A stretch of 64,000 nucleotides of DNA, taken from assembly GCF_051014445.1 (NCBI RefSeq), contig NC_135136.1, positions 41,302,001 through 41,366,000 of the forward strand, read 5' to 3'. This document shows positions 25,308 to 37,839 of the stretch, in pieces. A model generated the notes under the pieces. It was not told where the DNA came from. It made no database searches and was given only the letters and a program-made list of their open reading frames with translations. Within the stretch, counting starts at the first letter, position 1. Each line of letters starts with the position of its first letter. Origin of the DNA: Colletes latitarsis (Eukaryota; Arthropoda; Insecta; Hymenoptera; Colletidae). Position numbers and translations under genes: made by a program.

Positions 25308-27454
25308 TGATCGAGCGTTTTGTAAATAACGCGAAAAAGGTAACACTGGTTGCCCGTACGTGCCAGCCGGGGCCATTGGGAATTTCCTTCCGGTATCCGA
25401 TGGAGATCGTTAATTCAATACCGTACCCTATCTTCGGCGTCGACTTATCGGGAAGGGATGGAAACGCCTCGACGTTGGCCACTCGCGCGCTGGCTCGATC
25501 GTCGGTTACGGAAAAGGCGAACGAAAGGGGGAGAGGTGAAGCCATTTCTCCGACCGGAAGCTGGACGCCCTCCGGGGTCCCCGTTTCTATCGACGAGCGA
25601 CGACGTGCCGCGTCAGCTACGATCCGTCCACCCTTCTCTGGTTTTTCGTCAGTCCGACCGACTGTTCTGATATTTATTTTTATCGCCGCCCCTGTCAACG
25701 CTACCTCGACGCGTACAGGGGTGCCCTAGGTCGACGAAAAACCTGGACGACTGCCAGATGAATCCGTACGAATAGATCCGTAACGCCGATCCCCCGTCCG
25801 CCGATATTTCAGTCGACACATTCGCGGTCTGCGGTTTTAGGCTCGCCAATAATATTGTCGCGATCGCGACGACCGGAGGCCGAATTTAACGCGAAACGGG
25901 CCCCTTTGGAAAGCGATCTTCCTCGATGAAACGCTCGACGAGCCTCAACGTACGTGTTGCAAACATTTTTCGAAGCTGACAATGTTGTGTAACTCTATAT
26001 TTCTTCACCAATTCTGCGAATTACTGGGAGTTCTAACAGTGTCTAGCGAAATTTGAAAGATAAGCTGTACGAGGCGTACAGAGTCTCGTAAGTATGGTTT
26101 CGAAGGTGGCCATTTCGAGCAGTTCCCGCGAAGGCGAGCAACCGCGCGTTATGGTAAGACAGAACGAAAATGGCTATAACTCGGGAACAAGATCCACTAG
26201 GGCATGTACCCGCGTTTATACGATCAATTTTTCATTACTTTTTGGTCCCCGACACTGCCATCGAACCGGGTCCCACACGTTAGAATCCACCGTGTACAAA
26301 GAAAAGCCGATACGTGGAACGTAATCGTATTTAAAATGGGCGTATCCGAGCGGAGAACGACGGGTTCGTCGCGTCGGTTCTCTGTTCTTAAGCCGGCGGT
26401 CGCACCGTTTACCGCAAAATTATAGTCCATGGGCACCATGGGCGCCACGGGTTTGATCCGACGCGTTGATTAAAATCGTGAACGCGAGAACACCGTTCGC
26501 CAACACCGGGGATCAAAACGCGAGTCCCCCCGAGCTAAGAAACGACCAAAGACTCCCTCGGATCTCCTGTCGTTTCCACTTCTTTCGAGCTTCTTTCCCA
26601 GGCCCCTGCGACACGCGCGAACGTTTAACGAATCGACAAACCCCGGTGATGGATCGCCTCGCCGCGCGCATACGAAACAGAAGTGGCGCGGGAAATCTAA
26701 AATAGAAGTGTTTGGTCGCCAGGATAACGCTATACCCAAAGTACATTAATCCTCTGCACTCCAAGAATTGTTTCCAATACCGAAAGTGTCCTTTCCGCAC
26801 GCAAGATTTAAAACTGCTTTATAGTTTGTATTTTTTCTATCGTTCTCCCAGTCGACAGTCGCGAGGAATTCGATGTCAGAACGTTTCCCCGGAGTCGCGT
26901 TTCTCGCGGGACGTTTACGTTTCCGAAAATTTTATTCCCGGGTCTGGCGGCGCGAGAGGTACGGGTGGTATTTGCGCGGGCCAAATAACCGAAATAAAGA
27001 ACAAACATCAAGGGGTGGGCGAAAGAGGAGAAAGAAAAACAGAAAGGGACGAACCGGGAAACGGGAGCGGGATCGCGGTTGAAAGGTGAACGAGGAGGGA
27101 CCGAGAGGGATAGATTAAGGGCGCCAGGGGGGGTACGAGAGAAGGGAGGAAATGGCGCGCGTTACGGAGAAATGGCGCGGAAACTGGGGATAGTGACGGG
27201 CAATGGGCGCCCGCCGACTCCTCTAACCGAACGAAAACTCGTAGCCGAGGAGACCGTGGGAGGACAACCACTCCCTGGCTTTGCCGTGGCTCTGCCAACG
27301 TACCGTGGAACGGGGACAAAAGAGAAAACGAACTAGAATGCCTTACAAACGAGAATCGCGGAAGGGATAGATAGCCGGACGACGTGTATAGCGAGAGCCG
27401 AGGAGAGCAAAATGAAGGAGAAAGATCATCGCCTTCGTTCCTTTCCTGTTTCCC

Positions 27455-27472
27455 CCTCCTCCTCCTCCTCCT
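27455..27472 (+). repeat. (CCT)6 microsatellite
   Basis: Six CCT units inside a pyrimidine-rich run. It lies opposite a minus-strand open frame in which it would encode Glu, but that frame is not otherwise supported. Confidence 0.9.
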
Positions 27473-28402
27473 CTAACCCGCCCGTTCTCCCTTTTTTTCT
27501 GCCGTGAATTGCGCGTAAAGATTGCTCGTACGATTGAACGAACTGACTTCGTATCGTGGCTGCCCTCCCGGCCCTTGGAATCCCTGCACCAGACTCCGGT
27601 AAAGACCTCCTGCTCTTAATGGACTGCAAATAACGATCTCGAGTATTTCTGGACCGCGATTCGACCTTGAAACTAATACAGTCTGGGCTCGTTAGGGGTT
27701 GGGCTCGATAGGTTTCTGCCACAATGCTGAAGGATCGCCGACCAGCGGCCCCTCACAACCTGCCAGGTCGCTTTCCTCGACGGAAATTGGCATCCACGGT
27801 GAAATAAAGCCCACCGTTTTATCGACGATTACGAACTACCTTTTTGTTAACCGTTTCCTCGATGCTAGTCATTACTTCGAGGCAATGGAAACACCTTGTG
27901 GTAGAAATTAAAATGATTTCGAGTCGAAATACCACTTTCAAAACGAGTACCAATTTCCCGCCCAAGCGACGAGCCAGGTTACGAGTATCGAAATGTACGA
28001 AAGGAATAGTTTTTCGTAGAGACATCGGCGAGGAGATTGAATTTACGCGATATGGCGTTGGTTGGGTAACTTTCCCTGTATAGGTCGATAGGACGGGAGA
28101 AAAAAGAAGCTATGGATAATTTTAGAGGCGTCGAACGACCGGGGAATCCTCTCTAGAAGGCTCTCGATGGCTGGTAACTGTGCCGGCATCTAGCGGCGCT
28201 CGCGATAACCTTTCACGGTTAATTCGATTCCGTTCGAAACGAACGGCGCGTCGAAGAAGAATGAAAATCGTCGACCAATCGAAATTATTCCCGTGCCCGG
28301 CAATTACGCCTACCGAAGGCTGATTTACTGGCACGCGGCGCGCGCTTTTTGCACCGTTCCACGCACCGAGAGTCATTCTCGTTGCGTGACGCGTTTCGAA
28401 TT

Positions 28403-28420
28403 AATTGCGCGCGCGCAATT
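28403..28420. repeat. 18-bp perfect palindrome with (GC)5 core
   Basis: AATTGCGCGCGCGCAATT is an exact 18-bp palindrome. The ten-base alternating GC core is a classical Z-DNA-prone sequence, flanked by AATT on both sides and followed by AT-rich DNA. It could form a small cruciform. No gene start is evident next to it. Confidence 0.85.
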
Positions 28421-31400
28421 TATAAAATATAAATCGATCCGGTATTCCGCGGAACGAGTTTCGTTAATGTCGCGTTTCTACAGGACGTTCAAAGAAAACG
28501 GTACAGAATTTTTGGTACCTCGTAAGCATCGCGAGGGAATGCAATAAAAGGCCAATCGAGTTTGTATAATTGAGTCCTGTGCGGTGACATTTCCATTACA
28601 GCTGGAAAAATGACTCTATTTATCTGTAGAGAATCAGAAAACAATTACCGAATTTCCTACTATTAGGAAATGATCTGATTATGGAAGGACCAAAGTTTCT
28701 ATATTAATTTAGACCCCTGAAGTTTGAGGCCTAGACCAAATGATTCCCACTGACCCACCCTTACTGTAGGCTCTATAGTAATAGGCCTTGTACAATACAG
28801 ACAACAAAGGGAGATTCGTGAAGTCGACATTTGGGCAAGCGCGTACGCACCCGTACTTCGAAATCGATTTTCTCGAAAGCGACGACCGCTGTAAAAGAAG
28901 TATCATCCTCCCTTTTCGAGGTAGTTTTACTTTTCGATCCACAATAGAGGAAATAAAGATCCACATAATCGAATGAAATTTCGTGTTAAAATCTCACGGT
29001 TTGAACTACCAAGAGAAAGACTTGTGTATGTATGTTTATACGATGGAATGTTTGTTAACACGTTTGCTACCATATATCACGTATTTGTGCTGCGCCAATT
29101 CTCGTCAGAGACCAACGTCGCATGCGTCTGACAGCCGACAATTGTCTGTTTTATGTCCTGTAGAAACAAACGAAGTATGCACCATCGACCATTGTTCGCA
29201 TTATGTAGAACACCGCGTTCAAAATATTCGATAAAATCCCCGTTGCTTTCGAAAATATTACTTGTTGCACAAAACAAAAATTCTACTCCAAAACTAAGTG
29301 AGCAGTAACGTTTGCAGGGAATAAATTTATTTCACTGGTTCGTACCCGTGTCAATTTGTCCCCTATTTACGAAAAACAAGTTTCATCGTTATCTGCGATC
29401 TCCTACGGTTGACAAGATTCGCTTTTCTGCCATCCAGTAATTAATTCGACTGCAAAAGGAGGGGTCTCCTGTCTTATTTAATTACGAGATATCACGATAA
29501 TTACCACGACGATGAGAATTGGTCGGCGAAAAGGGCGGGGAAGTAAAAAAAAAAAAAGGTAAAATTCTATATTAAATTAATCTGTTGTATAACGAAGTCG
29601 TAGACCGTAAACAGAGGAGGCGGCTAGGCTGCGTGAAAAGTTTCGTCGACGCGCTGTTAAGACATAATCGGATATTAAAAACCATAGAACTACCGTGCAG
29701 CGTAATTAATTCATAATTGGCTGATCTCGCAAGAGGCTGTCGCGCAATCTTAATTTAATCTATCGCCATTCGCGGCGCCTCGTTACTGTCCCCCCCCCCC
29801 TTCCTCACCGTCTTCCCCTATGCGTAGATCGAGCCGCCCTGCACGCACGACGCGCGTATCCGCCATCCCCGATATAATAATAATTTTCAGTCATCGCCCT
29901 TAACGGCAATAAAAAATTCCGATCGTAAATATCCTGCTAATAAGCTACGTGACGGGCATCGAAAATGCCGCTTAACCGCTACCGTGGACGCTAATTGCGC
30001 GCCACCTTCTCGCGAGGCGCGTGATACTCGCTAAAATCAAACGAAAAAAAACTCCCCCGCTCGGACGACCTGCGAAGTATCACGATCAACCTCCCATACA
30101 GGGTGTTTAAAACGAACACGATCACCGAACGTTAAAATTGCGGGTGGTCCACGAATTCGTAGCTACTGAAACAATTAATTTCAGACCTCTGGTTCAGCGG
30201 TCTGACGAATTAATTCCGACGGAATCGTCATGCACGATCCGTAATTGCTTCTCGGAAGAGCCGCCGCCGTTACCAAATTTAGAGTTACGCGGTTGGGGGG
30301 GGGGGTGGCAGGGGAGGGCAAGAAGCTAACGAACGGCGAACGTAACGTTACACCTACGTCGGTGTACAAGGATCTTGTAACACCCACGTGAAACAGTACG
30401 TTATTCCAGAAGCAAGCTTCCCATTAAGCCGAGCGCGGCAGTCTATGCGTGTGCCAGGCCTTGTTGCGGCTGATCTAGAGCGACTATTTTGCACGGGCCG
30501 TCTTACTGCCAGACACCGGAGTAATTATAAGGCAGCCGCTATAATTGGTAGCTATTCTCTTCTGAACGCGTTGCTGTGGAATTGCTGGTGCCCGCGCGTG
30601 TACGGGCATCCTGGGTCGCGGGGCTGAAAAGGAACTAACGACGGAGGAACATCGCGGAATGGTCGACGTCCAGGTGGTAAAACATGCATGGGAATACGAC
30701 GAACTGGAAAACGTTTTAGGGCCCGTTCCAACGTTTATCGCGGTACGAGTTGCATCTCGAATTCCGGGGACGCGTTAACCGGGGGGGGGAAAGACTCAGA
30801 AATAGAAACAGTTTGCTTCGAACCAAAAGGGGAAGTCACGGAACGAGCGATCTAGAATCGATTTCTGGTCCCACACAATTAACTTTACACCGTTAACTCG
30901 TTTAGAGTTTCCTTTTGGCTACTTTCCGCGCTGGAAGGCAATTTTCTAGCAGGCCACAGAGTCCTGGGGGCGACGGAAGGGTCGTAAATCAGTCTTCCGC
31001 GCTTCCCCCAGGAACTCTTCCAAGGTCGGGGGAGAGAAAAAAACCGTTGTCCGTGAGGCAGATCGCAAAGACAGAGTTAAACTTAAAGGGTCAGCGAGTC
31101 ATTGTTCGTAAGCAGGAAGGTTACAGGGTCGGACAAAAGGGCTGCTCTGCCCACGTAACGGCGATTCCCTTCTTGCATTGTTGTCACCGATGGCAACCGT
31201 CCGCCACCCGTGCCACTTTTTTACAGCAATTTAAGCGACCCGAGGTTGACTTCTGCGCTGGTCGTTTTACGATAGCCGTTTGTCGGCCGAGGATTCCTCC
31301 GAAGGTCGGAAAAAAGGTGACGATAGGCAAGGCCGTACGCTTCCGTGACGCCGTTTTCGTAAAAAACAAAATGTACCGGGCAGAATTCTGGGACTAGAAT

Positions 31401-31671
31401 CGTTGCAATATATTGTTTCACCTTCTATAAAGATAGAGTGAAATTTATCTCCAGCAGCCATGTTACAATTTACACGATTGAAAGTTCGCGTTAATTAAAA
31501 TTTGCCTTCCAATTTACCGCAGTCCATCAGTGATCCTGTCACATAATTTCGTTCGTACCATAATTTGCGTTGCAGAGGGTTAATAACGTTACTATCAGGA
31601 AAACACATTTTATGGGCGAATGGACGGGTTTCTTTCACATCGTGAACATCACTTACAAGGGGACCACGTGA
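28421..31671. other. Gene-free region with long homopolymers
   Basis: No supported gene. A13 lies at about 29548-29560, C11 at 29790-29800 and G11 at 30295-30305, so the C and G runs are about 500 bases apart and complementary. A TACAGGGTG motif is near 30099 and a GCCATGTT at 31457-31464. A 160-codon plus frame at 30915-31397 has no recognised domain. A possible piggyBac-like end, reading AGAGGGTTAA, lies at 31574-31583. Confidence 0.55.
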
Positions 31672-31696
31672 TTAGGGTTAGTATTAGGGTTAGGTT
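31672..31696 (+). repeat. Short interstitial telomere-like repeat
   Basis: TTAGGGTTAG, a TA spacer, then TTAGGGTTAGG. The insect telomere unit is TTAGG, so this is a degenerate four-unit run mixing TTAGG and TTAGGG. It is too short to indicate a telomere and is most likely chance or a short inserted piece. Confidence 0.5.
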
Positions 31697-33929
31697 GTAA
31701 AACAGCTGTTGCTGAACCTCGACCATTCGACACGACCAGGGTGTTATATATTCCGTGTCCTTTTTGCCTTTTCTTTCTTCCGATAGAAACGTGAAACAAA
31801 TGTCTCCCTTTCGAGCAATTAAAAAGCAAATTCAAGCGTCTAAGAAACGATTGCAATTTGCATTCGACTATGTACTCGTTGAAATAAATCCTGTCGTCTC
31901 TAATAACTAATCGCGCGTTCCCTTGGCACGTCATCGAAAGGTGGCGCAGGGGGGGAGAAGAAAGATTTTCGCGTAAGTTCGTAATTCGTCGGTCAAGTTT
32001 CAAACACCTGTACGGAGGGGTATAATTCTCCAGCCCTCGGATATTTACGCGACTCGTGGTTCGCTTGACGCGTATCTAAATATCCTCGCGAAGCTTTAAC
32101 GCTCGATACACCCGTTATATGTACCTACACACCGAAATGAACCTGTATAGAAGGACGGTCGTGGTAGGATGCCACGAGATGTATAGGCAATCTTGCAAAT
32201 GAGAATCGTGAGTAACGGCGGACATTAGCGGCCCCCTACACCACCTCTGCTCGCCCGGGCAAGAACGTACGTATGTACACGTAGTAGGTAAAAAGGAGTA
32301 TACGCGTTTTAGGTGCGCGTATAAAGAGAAGTTTCTCGATAACGGGTCGTCGTTGATATTTTTTATACCGTCGCCTCGATGGAGAGAGTGGTTTGCATAA
32401 GAAGGGACGTTCTACATCTTACGGCCTCGCCGCGGCGAGACTAATATGTCTGCCCCTGTTATCGCCAGTTCGCTCTTGTATTGTGGCGTCCCGGGACAAA
32501 AGGACATGGCCGAGCCACGCTGCGGAGGACCTGCCCCGTTCCCCGATTCCAAACCACTTTGCCTTCCTCTTCTCAACGTTCGATCCATTTTCTGCTAGAA
32601 AACTCTCCTTTTTTCAACCCAACGCAGATAACAATAGGTCCACCGATCTCCAAACATTGTATTACACTACCAAAAGAACCGACAAATATTCGATAAACAA
32701 GCTATCGTTGTAACTGAGTCCAGGGAGTAGACCTTTTGACTGAATTTTTTGCTAGATTCAAGATGTCTCTGCCGAGGGGAGAATCGAGTGCAAAGGGTTA
32801 AGGAATTTCGGTCCTGAGTTTCAGAACTTTAAATAACGGTGAACCGTGGCTCGACAGGTTTTATCACCCCCGGGGGTAGTTTCGTAATTTTTTTCCCAAC
32901 AACGGTTAAGGCTTTTGGTTGTTTTCTGGTCGTAAGGTGTTCTCGCGACGGTAAAGTAGCCCGGTGTTATTATAGTTAGCGACGTTAACATCACCGGCCG
33001 CGATAAGAATTATTTTAGCGTCGCGATAACGTGGGAATGTCGGTCGTTTATCGCGATTCGCGCTATTAATAAATTTCCACCATAAATCATACGCGAGAGC
33101 GAACGATCTATTATCTGACGTCTCGATAAGAACGCGATGCATCTTTTCACGGGGGGGAAATTGCGAAATATATCCGGTACGATGATTAATTGGGGAGAAA
33201 ACGCGAGGATATCGGCTACCGTCTAATCGAAATCGCGCCAGACGGACTTAATTGACTCTTTCGAACTCTTTAAAAACCACGGTGTCTCGATTAACGTGGC
33301 GTCGACTAGTTACTCGTATCTTCGACTCGTCGATCATTCCTCTATCGCGACGGTTGATTAGCGGGGTATCTGTCCAACGCAGAAACGATACGATAGCGTA
33401 AATTCCCTTTCCAACGCCCTCGGAATATTCTAACTAAAATACTAGACGTTTCCACCTGTCCGGTTTCAACCCCCGGGGCCATCTGGACGTTTAAAAAGTT
33501 CCACGCGGTACGCGAAAAGGAAAGATAAAAATCTGGAGCTAATCAACGAACCGTCCCACACCCCGTAACGCACCCACCCAATGAAATGGTCGGCCGATCG
33601 AAAACAATCGTCGAAAGGGGTTGGTCGTCGCGGGACGCTTACAAGCGATCCAGAAGTTTTTCGGTCGTCGAGGGTACAAAAGAATACTCGGAACCCAACG
33701 AGTGGAGGTAGGTCGAAACGAACGATCCTTTCGCGTTGAATGGGTCGTACTCTCGAGGCGAAATAGGCCATAGCTGCAGCAACCAATGGCCGATGCAGCC
33801 GTACCAAAGTATGGTAAGCACGTCTGTATTGGTTGTAGAGGACGCGACGGTGTGCGTGGCCGATCCAACCCCGAGTACGTGTGCTCGGGGTGTCTGTACG
33901 GTGTGCGATATGGTGTTTTAACCTTTGGG
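31697..33929. other. Gene-free region with a piggyBac-like end
   Basis: No supported gene. Frames at 31653-32003 (minus) and 33466-33933 (minus, 155 codons) are unrecognised. A 62-codon plus frame at 33786-33974 contains two CxxC pairs 15 residues apart (CIGC and CSGC), which superficially resembles a zinc-binding knuckle. It is flanked by stops, and I do not call it a gene. Confidence 0.5.
32785..32801 (-). mobile_element. Single piggyBac-like terminus
   Basis: Read on the minus strand the sequence begins TTAACCCTTTGCACTCG, which fits the TTAA target plus CCCTTTGCA-type ends that I associate with piggyBac-like MITEs in insects. I found no matching opposite end nearby, so this would be a solo end or a degraded copy. 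Confidence 0.35.
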
Positions 33930-33966
33930 GCAACTCTCAGGGATCCCTGCTTGAGAGGCAAGTTGC
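33930..33966 (+). repeat. Hairpin with palindromic loop
   Basis: CTCTCA (33934-33939) pairs with TGAGAG (33952-33957) around a 12-base loop that contains GGGATCCC. GCAA (33930-33933) can pair with TTGC (33963-33966) past a five-base bulge. It is a modest structure with no neighbouring gene to act on. Confidence 0.45.
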
Positions 33967-36437
33967 GCCACTAGCCGCGTGCCACCGTCGAAACCGCCTA
34001 TCCCATCCTATCCGGGACGATAAACGCTCTTCCGCGCTCGAACAGCTGAAATCTGGCGTTCTACTTAACCACGTGATTCATAAATAATGCAGGGGCCTCC
34101 GTGCAAACTCGTTCAAACGCTTCTTTCGATGCGACCACCCTGCAGGATTACGATCGCGTTCATCACTGATTAATCCACTGCCTTCAAGATTTTTATTCTA
34201 CCTAAATATTGCCGAGGTTTGACAGGGGTAGTTTACCATCACTTTCTATGGTATACAAGTAGTTTCAAACATTCTGTTTGCCTGGACCTAGAATACAATA
34301 ATAATTATAATATTTCCTGTCGATTCGTGTATTATTTCTGTATCTCGATCTAATCTATCGTTTCCTCGAAAAATCCGCCCGTGGACCGCAGGCTAAGAAT
34401 CACTGATCTAGAAAGATCCTTCGGCGAGACAAGGGCGAGGGCAGTGCGTATCTTTCTATGGGCGCTCGTTACAGAAATTTTTCAATTAAACGCTAATTGC
34501 GACGGCCATGCCGCGCGATGAAGATCGTATCGCCTTCGAAAATTTACATCGGCCAGAGCCGCGCGAAATTATTCCCCATTATCCACCTGTACGTTTCGCG
34601 TCATGGATGATCATATTGAGGAGCAAGATTGCGCGCGTAACGAGTCGCATTAATACACGAAAGTCCACGGGCTGCCGTGTCGCGGCCAATTAAACACCAC
34701 CGAATCGCTGGAGTCTAACGGGGAGCGATAAATTGTTTATTCAACGCGGTTGCGCTATGAAAAATTGCACGAGACGCGGGCTGCGTTTCGAAACCTGCTC
34801 CGTCGCCTTCTTAAATTGCGCTCCCAAATCCTCGAAACCGGTATAACGAAAATAAATATAAAGCTCGCGATTATTGCGAAATAATTCATGCTTATGTACG
34901 AAGACGTTTGCCGCGATTTGCACCCGTTTGGAGGCAGAAAAAGGGGTGAGTTGGCGGTCAGACGCGCAGTACCGATCCCGCTGGCGACGAATCGATTCCG
35001 ATCGTAACGTATGACGCGACTCTAACGAGGTGTGTACGCGTTACAACGTATGGCGTTTGTTTTCGCGGCGGCAAAACGTAGACCATGCACCGGCACACAG
35101 TACACGCACGACTCTAGCCGCAGTTTATGCGAAACATTATTCCGCCATTACGTGCCCGGGTAGTCCACCCCCGTCCACCCCCTCCCGAAAATCCGGTATC
35201 CTGCGAGCGGAAAAGCTACTAACCGCCGCAGGACTGCCTTGTTTACCGGACCGGCCGGAAAATGATTAATCACCCTGACCAGGGCTGCGCGCCGTTCTAC
35301 CGGTTAATTAATCAGATACCCGCGAAATTAGCGGTGGGACGCTTCGATCAACCGCACGCTACGATCGAACCACCGGAAACCCTGTTGTTACGTTCGCCGA
35401 AACACGGTTGGATTTATGGACGTTCGTGTCTCTGCGTTCTGGCTCGTTTCCATTTCGCGGCTGGACCACTTTATTCGCATTTCATTTTTTTCAATATTTA
35501 TTAAATAATATCCAGAGAGGCTGAACGTCTTCTCCGGTTGGGGAACTCGAATGGAAACGACCTTTGAAGTTGAAGTTGAACGCGGAATTTATTCCCGGTT
35601 GAGAATTTCTGTGATCGCTGAATTTAATATAATGGTACATTAACACGTTCCGTTCGCTTGTCTGACTCGAACTTTACGTTAATGGACGTCTTGTGTGGGA
35701 AACTAAAGCAAGATGTGTGTATCGGGCAATCTACAATACCGGAGGACATGAATCGCAGAGTAATTAGAGCACTATCGTTGATCCTGCCACCGTGGAAGTT
35801 TTGTGGCATTTAGATCTCCATGGAAATAAATTAATTTTAATTTTGGGAGTCACGTGCTCCTGGTGGATGGTAAACAGTTTTAGAGTGAACTGTCGAAGCA
35901 AATGGTCGTTCAAACCAGCCGCCATGTTGCAAAGAATCTCGCGAAACTCGATTTTCTTTTTCACCGTGTAATAAAGGCATTATTATTATTGCTTCTGGAA
36001 AATGTTTTACGATATATCGGCGAACGTCGAATTTATCTGCTTCCTCGCGACAGGTCTGTTCGGTGAAATCGCTCGCGGTATTTTTTTCGCTTTTTATTTA
36101 TTTCAGATTTCCTGCGATGTGCTTTACTCCGAAACGAAAAATATTTATTCGCCGTATAAATAATCGGGCGTCGTTTATCATACGATGCGCCGGCGATAAA
36201 ATTGCAACGGGAGAGATCGCTTTCGTTACAAATTGCCGTTCGTACTCGATTATGTAAAAAAAAAAAAATAACAGAGGGCCCTGGAAATCGACAGATTTAT
36301 CGAACGAGTATTTCTGGGCAACCACTAATATTTGCGATACCTTCTTTTTCTGGTTGTTCCATTGGGATTGCATTCGTTTCGAGGATTACTTGACCCTTTC
36401 AGATTTGTATTCGAAGAAAAAGTTTATCTAAAAGACA
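33967..36437. other. Gene-free region
   Basis: No supported gene and only short frames in all phases. A GCCATGTT lies at 35921-35928 and an A13 run at about 36257-36269. Composition varies between CpG-rich (34500-35400) and AT-rich (35500-36400). Confidence 0.6.
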
Positions 36438-36530
36438 CCCCTTGAACTTTAGACCCGATTTTCCCGACCCCCGTCGACACGATATCTCGGAAATTGCCCC
36501 ATCGATCGATTTGAAATTTCGCGAGCAGGT
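36438..36530 (+). repeat. Dispersed repeat fragment with CGATATCTCG core
   Basis: CCCCTTGAAC and CCCGATTTTCC match, with a gap, the stretch near 46436-46470, and ACGATATCTCGGAAA resembles the core of the 222-bp tandem units at 53284-53930 (ACGATATCTCGAAAAC). This looks like a decayed copy of a dispersed non-coding repeat family shared across the window. Confidence 0.5.
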
Positions 36531-36829
36531 ATCTGTTTATCGTTCCTGCCAGACTAAAGTCGATATCTTTAAATATTCTATGTTTTTAGCCCTCTGAAAG
36601 CTCAGCAGAATTGTACGCTTCTACGCTCCTTTCGCCAAGCTCTCTATCGAATTAAGGAGATCGAATTTCTCCATAAGCTAGGGAATCGAAAGAGTCTCGA
36701 ATGGTACGCAACGAAAACATAATATCGATACCGTACAGCGTGCGAAGATGGACGTTCCGAGCTCGCGAGCGATCAAAATTCAGTACACTCGCCGGTGTAA
36801 CGCGGGAACGATTTACTGCCTCCCCCCGC

Positions 36830-37560
36830 CCTACGACCGCGAGTAAATCCGCCGCGGGAGGGAAGAAGAAGAACAAAAATTGCTATCGGGACACCCGGTA
36901 CAGGGAGGATAGTCGGTGTGTATAGTTTTAGGTGTAGTTTCGGAAAGGATGGATACGACGAGGAGGAGAGAGGTTGGAGTTGGCGCGATTCAAAGAGCCG
37001 AGGGGGGTGGCGAGGGCGAAGAACGAAATCCACGGTGGTGGAAGGGCGTCGTGGTGCGTGTCGGGAGCCAAGAGAGACAGACTGAGAGAGAAAGAGAGAT
37101 AAAGCAGAGGGTAGCAAGAAGGATCGAGACAGAGAGTGGTCCGGCGGTAGCGAAAGGGGAGGGTTGCGGGTGAATCGGCAGTACCGTCACTGGGAAGCTC
37201 CGAAGGAGGGTGGGAAGATGGAACGGGGGGGCTGAGAGGTGGCGGCGGACGGCAGTAGCGACGGCAGTTGAGGCGCATGAGCACCACTTTTATTGATTCC
37301 GTAACTGCCGCCATGACTGCCGTGGCGCTTCGTAGGAGGTAGGGGTTGGCAGGGAATGGGTTGAGGGTGGTTCGTGCCCGGTAGCGGAAAGAGGAACCGA
37401 CGTAGAGGGTGGGAGGACGAAGGAGGTGTGGGGGTTACGAGGGTGAGCCTGATGGGGTGGAAACTTTGCGGAGATAAAAAGGAACGAGGGTTGGTGTTGC
37501 CTCGGGATCGGTTGCCGAGGGGGATGATGGAGGAAAAGAAGGAGTTAGACGGGCGGAATA
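36830..37560 (+). other. Strongly purine-rich block (GA tracts)
   Basis: From about 36940 to 37180 and again 37200 to 37540 the plus strand is dominated by G and A, with runs such as GAGAGAGAAAGAGAG (about 37081-37098). Minus-strand frames through it read Ser/Pro/Leu-rich sequence that reflects the base bias only. GAGAG is the recognition motif of GAGA/Pipsqueak-type factors in insects, so a regulatory role is possible. Replication- or transcription-linked strand asymmetry, or plain slippage, are alternatives. G-runs around 37210-37230 could support G-quadruplexes. Confidence 0.55.
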
Positions 37561-37810
37561 TCAACATATCTTATTGCGTACAAACATACAGCCGAAGTGG
37601 GAATAAACTTAAGATTCCTCGTGATACTCTTGTAAACAGACGCGGCGAGACAGTGTACGTGATGCATAGTTGATAAGCATGAAATATTCAAATCGTCGAC
37701 GGGACTCGTTTTAAAACTCGGACCGTGGATACGTTGCGCGTTTACGAAAAAAGTACGAATATCGTCTTCGCGGGAAATTAATGGCGAACGACCGTGTTCC
37801 TTCCTTTCGT

Positions 37811-37831
37811 TTTTTTTTTTTTTTTTTTTTT
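37811..37831 (+). repeat. Poly-T run followed by acceptor-like CAG
   Basis: About 22 T residues end in TGTTTCAG at 37832-37838, which has the form of a polypyrimidine tract and 3' splice site. The next about 190 bases are open in one frame (to about 38026), but no donor site or recognisable protein follows. I record it as a homopolymer with a possible acceptor. Confidence 0.6.
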
Positions 37832-37839
37832 GTTTCAGT

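Larger units (their letters stand above)
25204..28402. other. Gene-free region
   Basis: No supported gene. A 178-codon plus frame (25193-25729, starting inside the satellite edge) overlaps a 147-codon minus frame. Neither is recognised and both follow CpG-rich sequence. The stretch 26990-27180 is purine-rich on the plus strand. A GCCATTTC lies near 26110 and an AAAATGGC at 26167-26174. Confidence 0.55.

Noticed and set aside
25193..25729. 178-codon frame beside the satellite, with a 147-codon antisense frame
   Set aside because: It starts inside the satellite edge and spans a possible transposon end; neither strand shows a recognisable protein.
31672..31696. Possible telomere or telomere-insertion signal
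   Set aside because: There are only about four degenerate units; ordinary DNA continues on both sides.
33786..33974. Small frame with two CxxC pairs resembling a zinc knuckle
   Set aside because: It is only 62 codons with a stop just upstream, the residues between and after the pairs do not fit a known finger, and no splice sites link it to more coding sequence.
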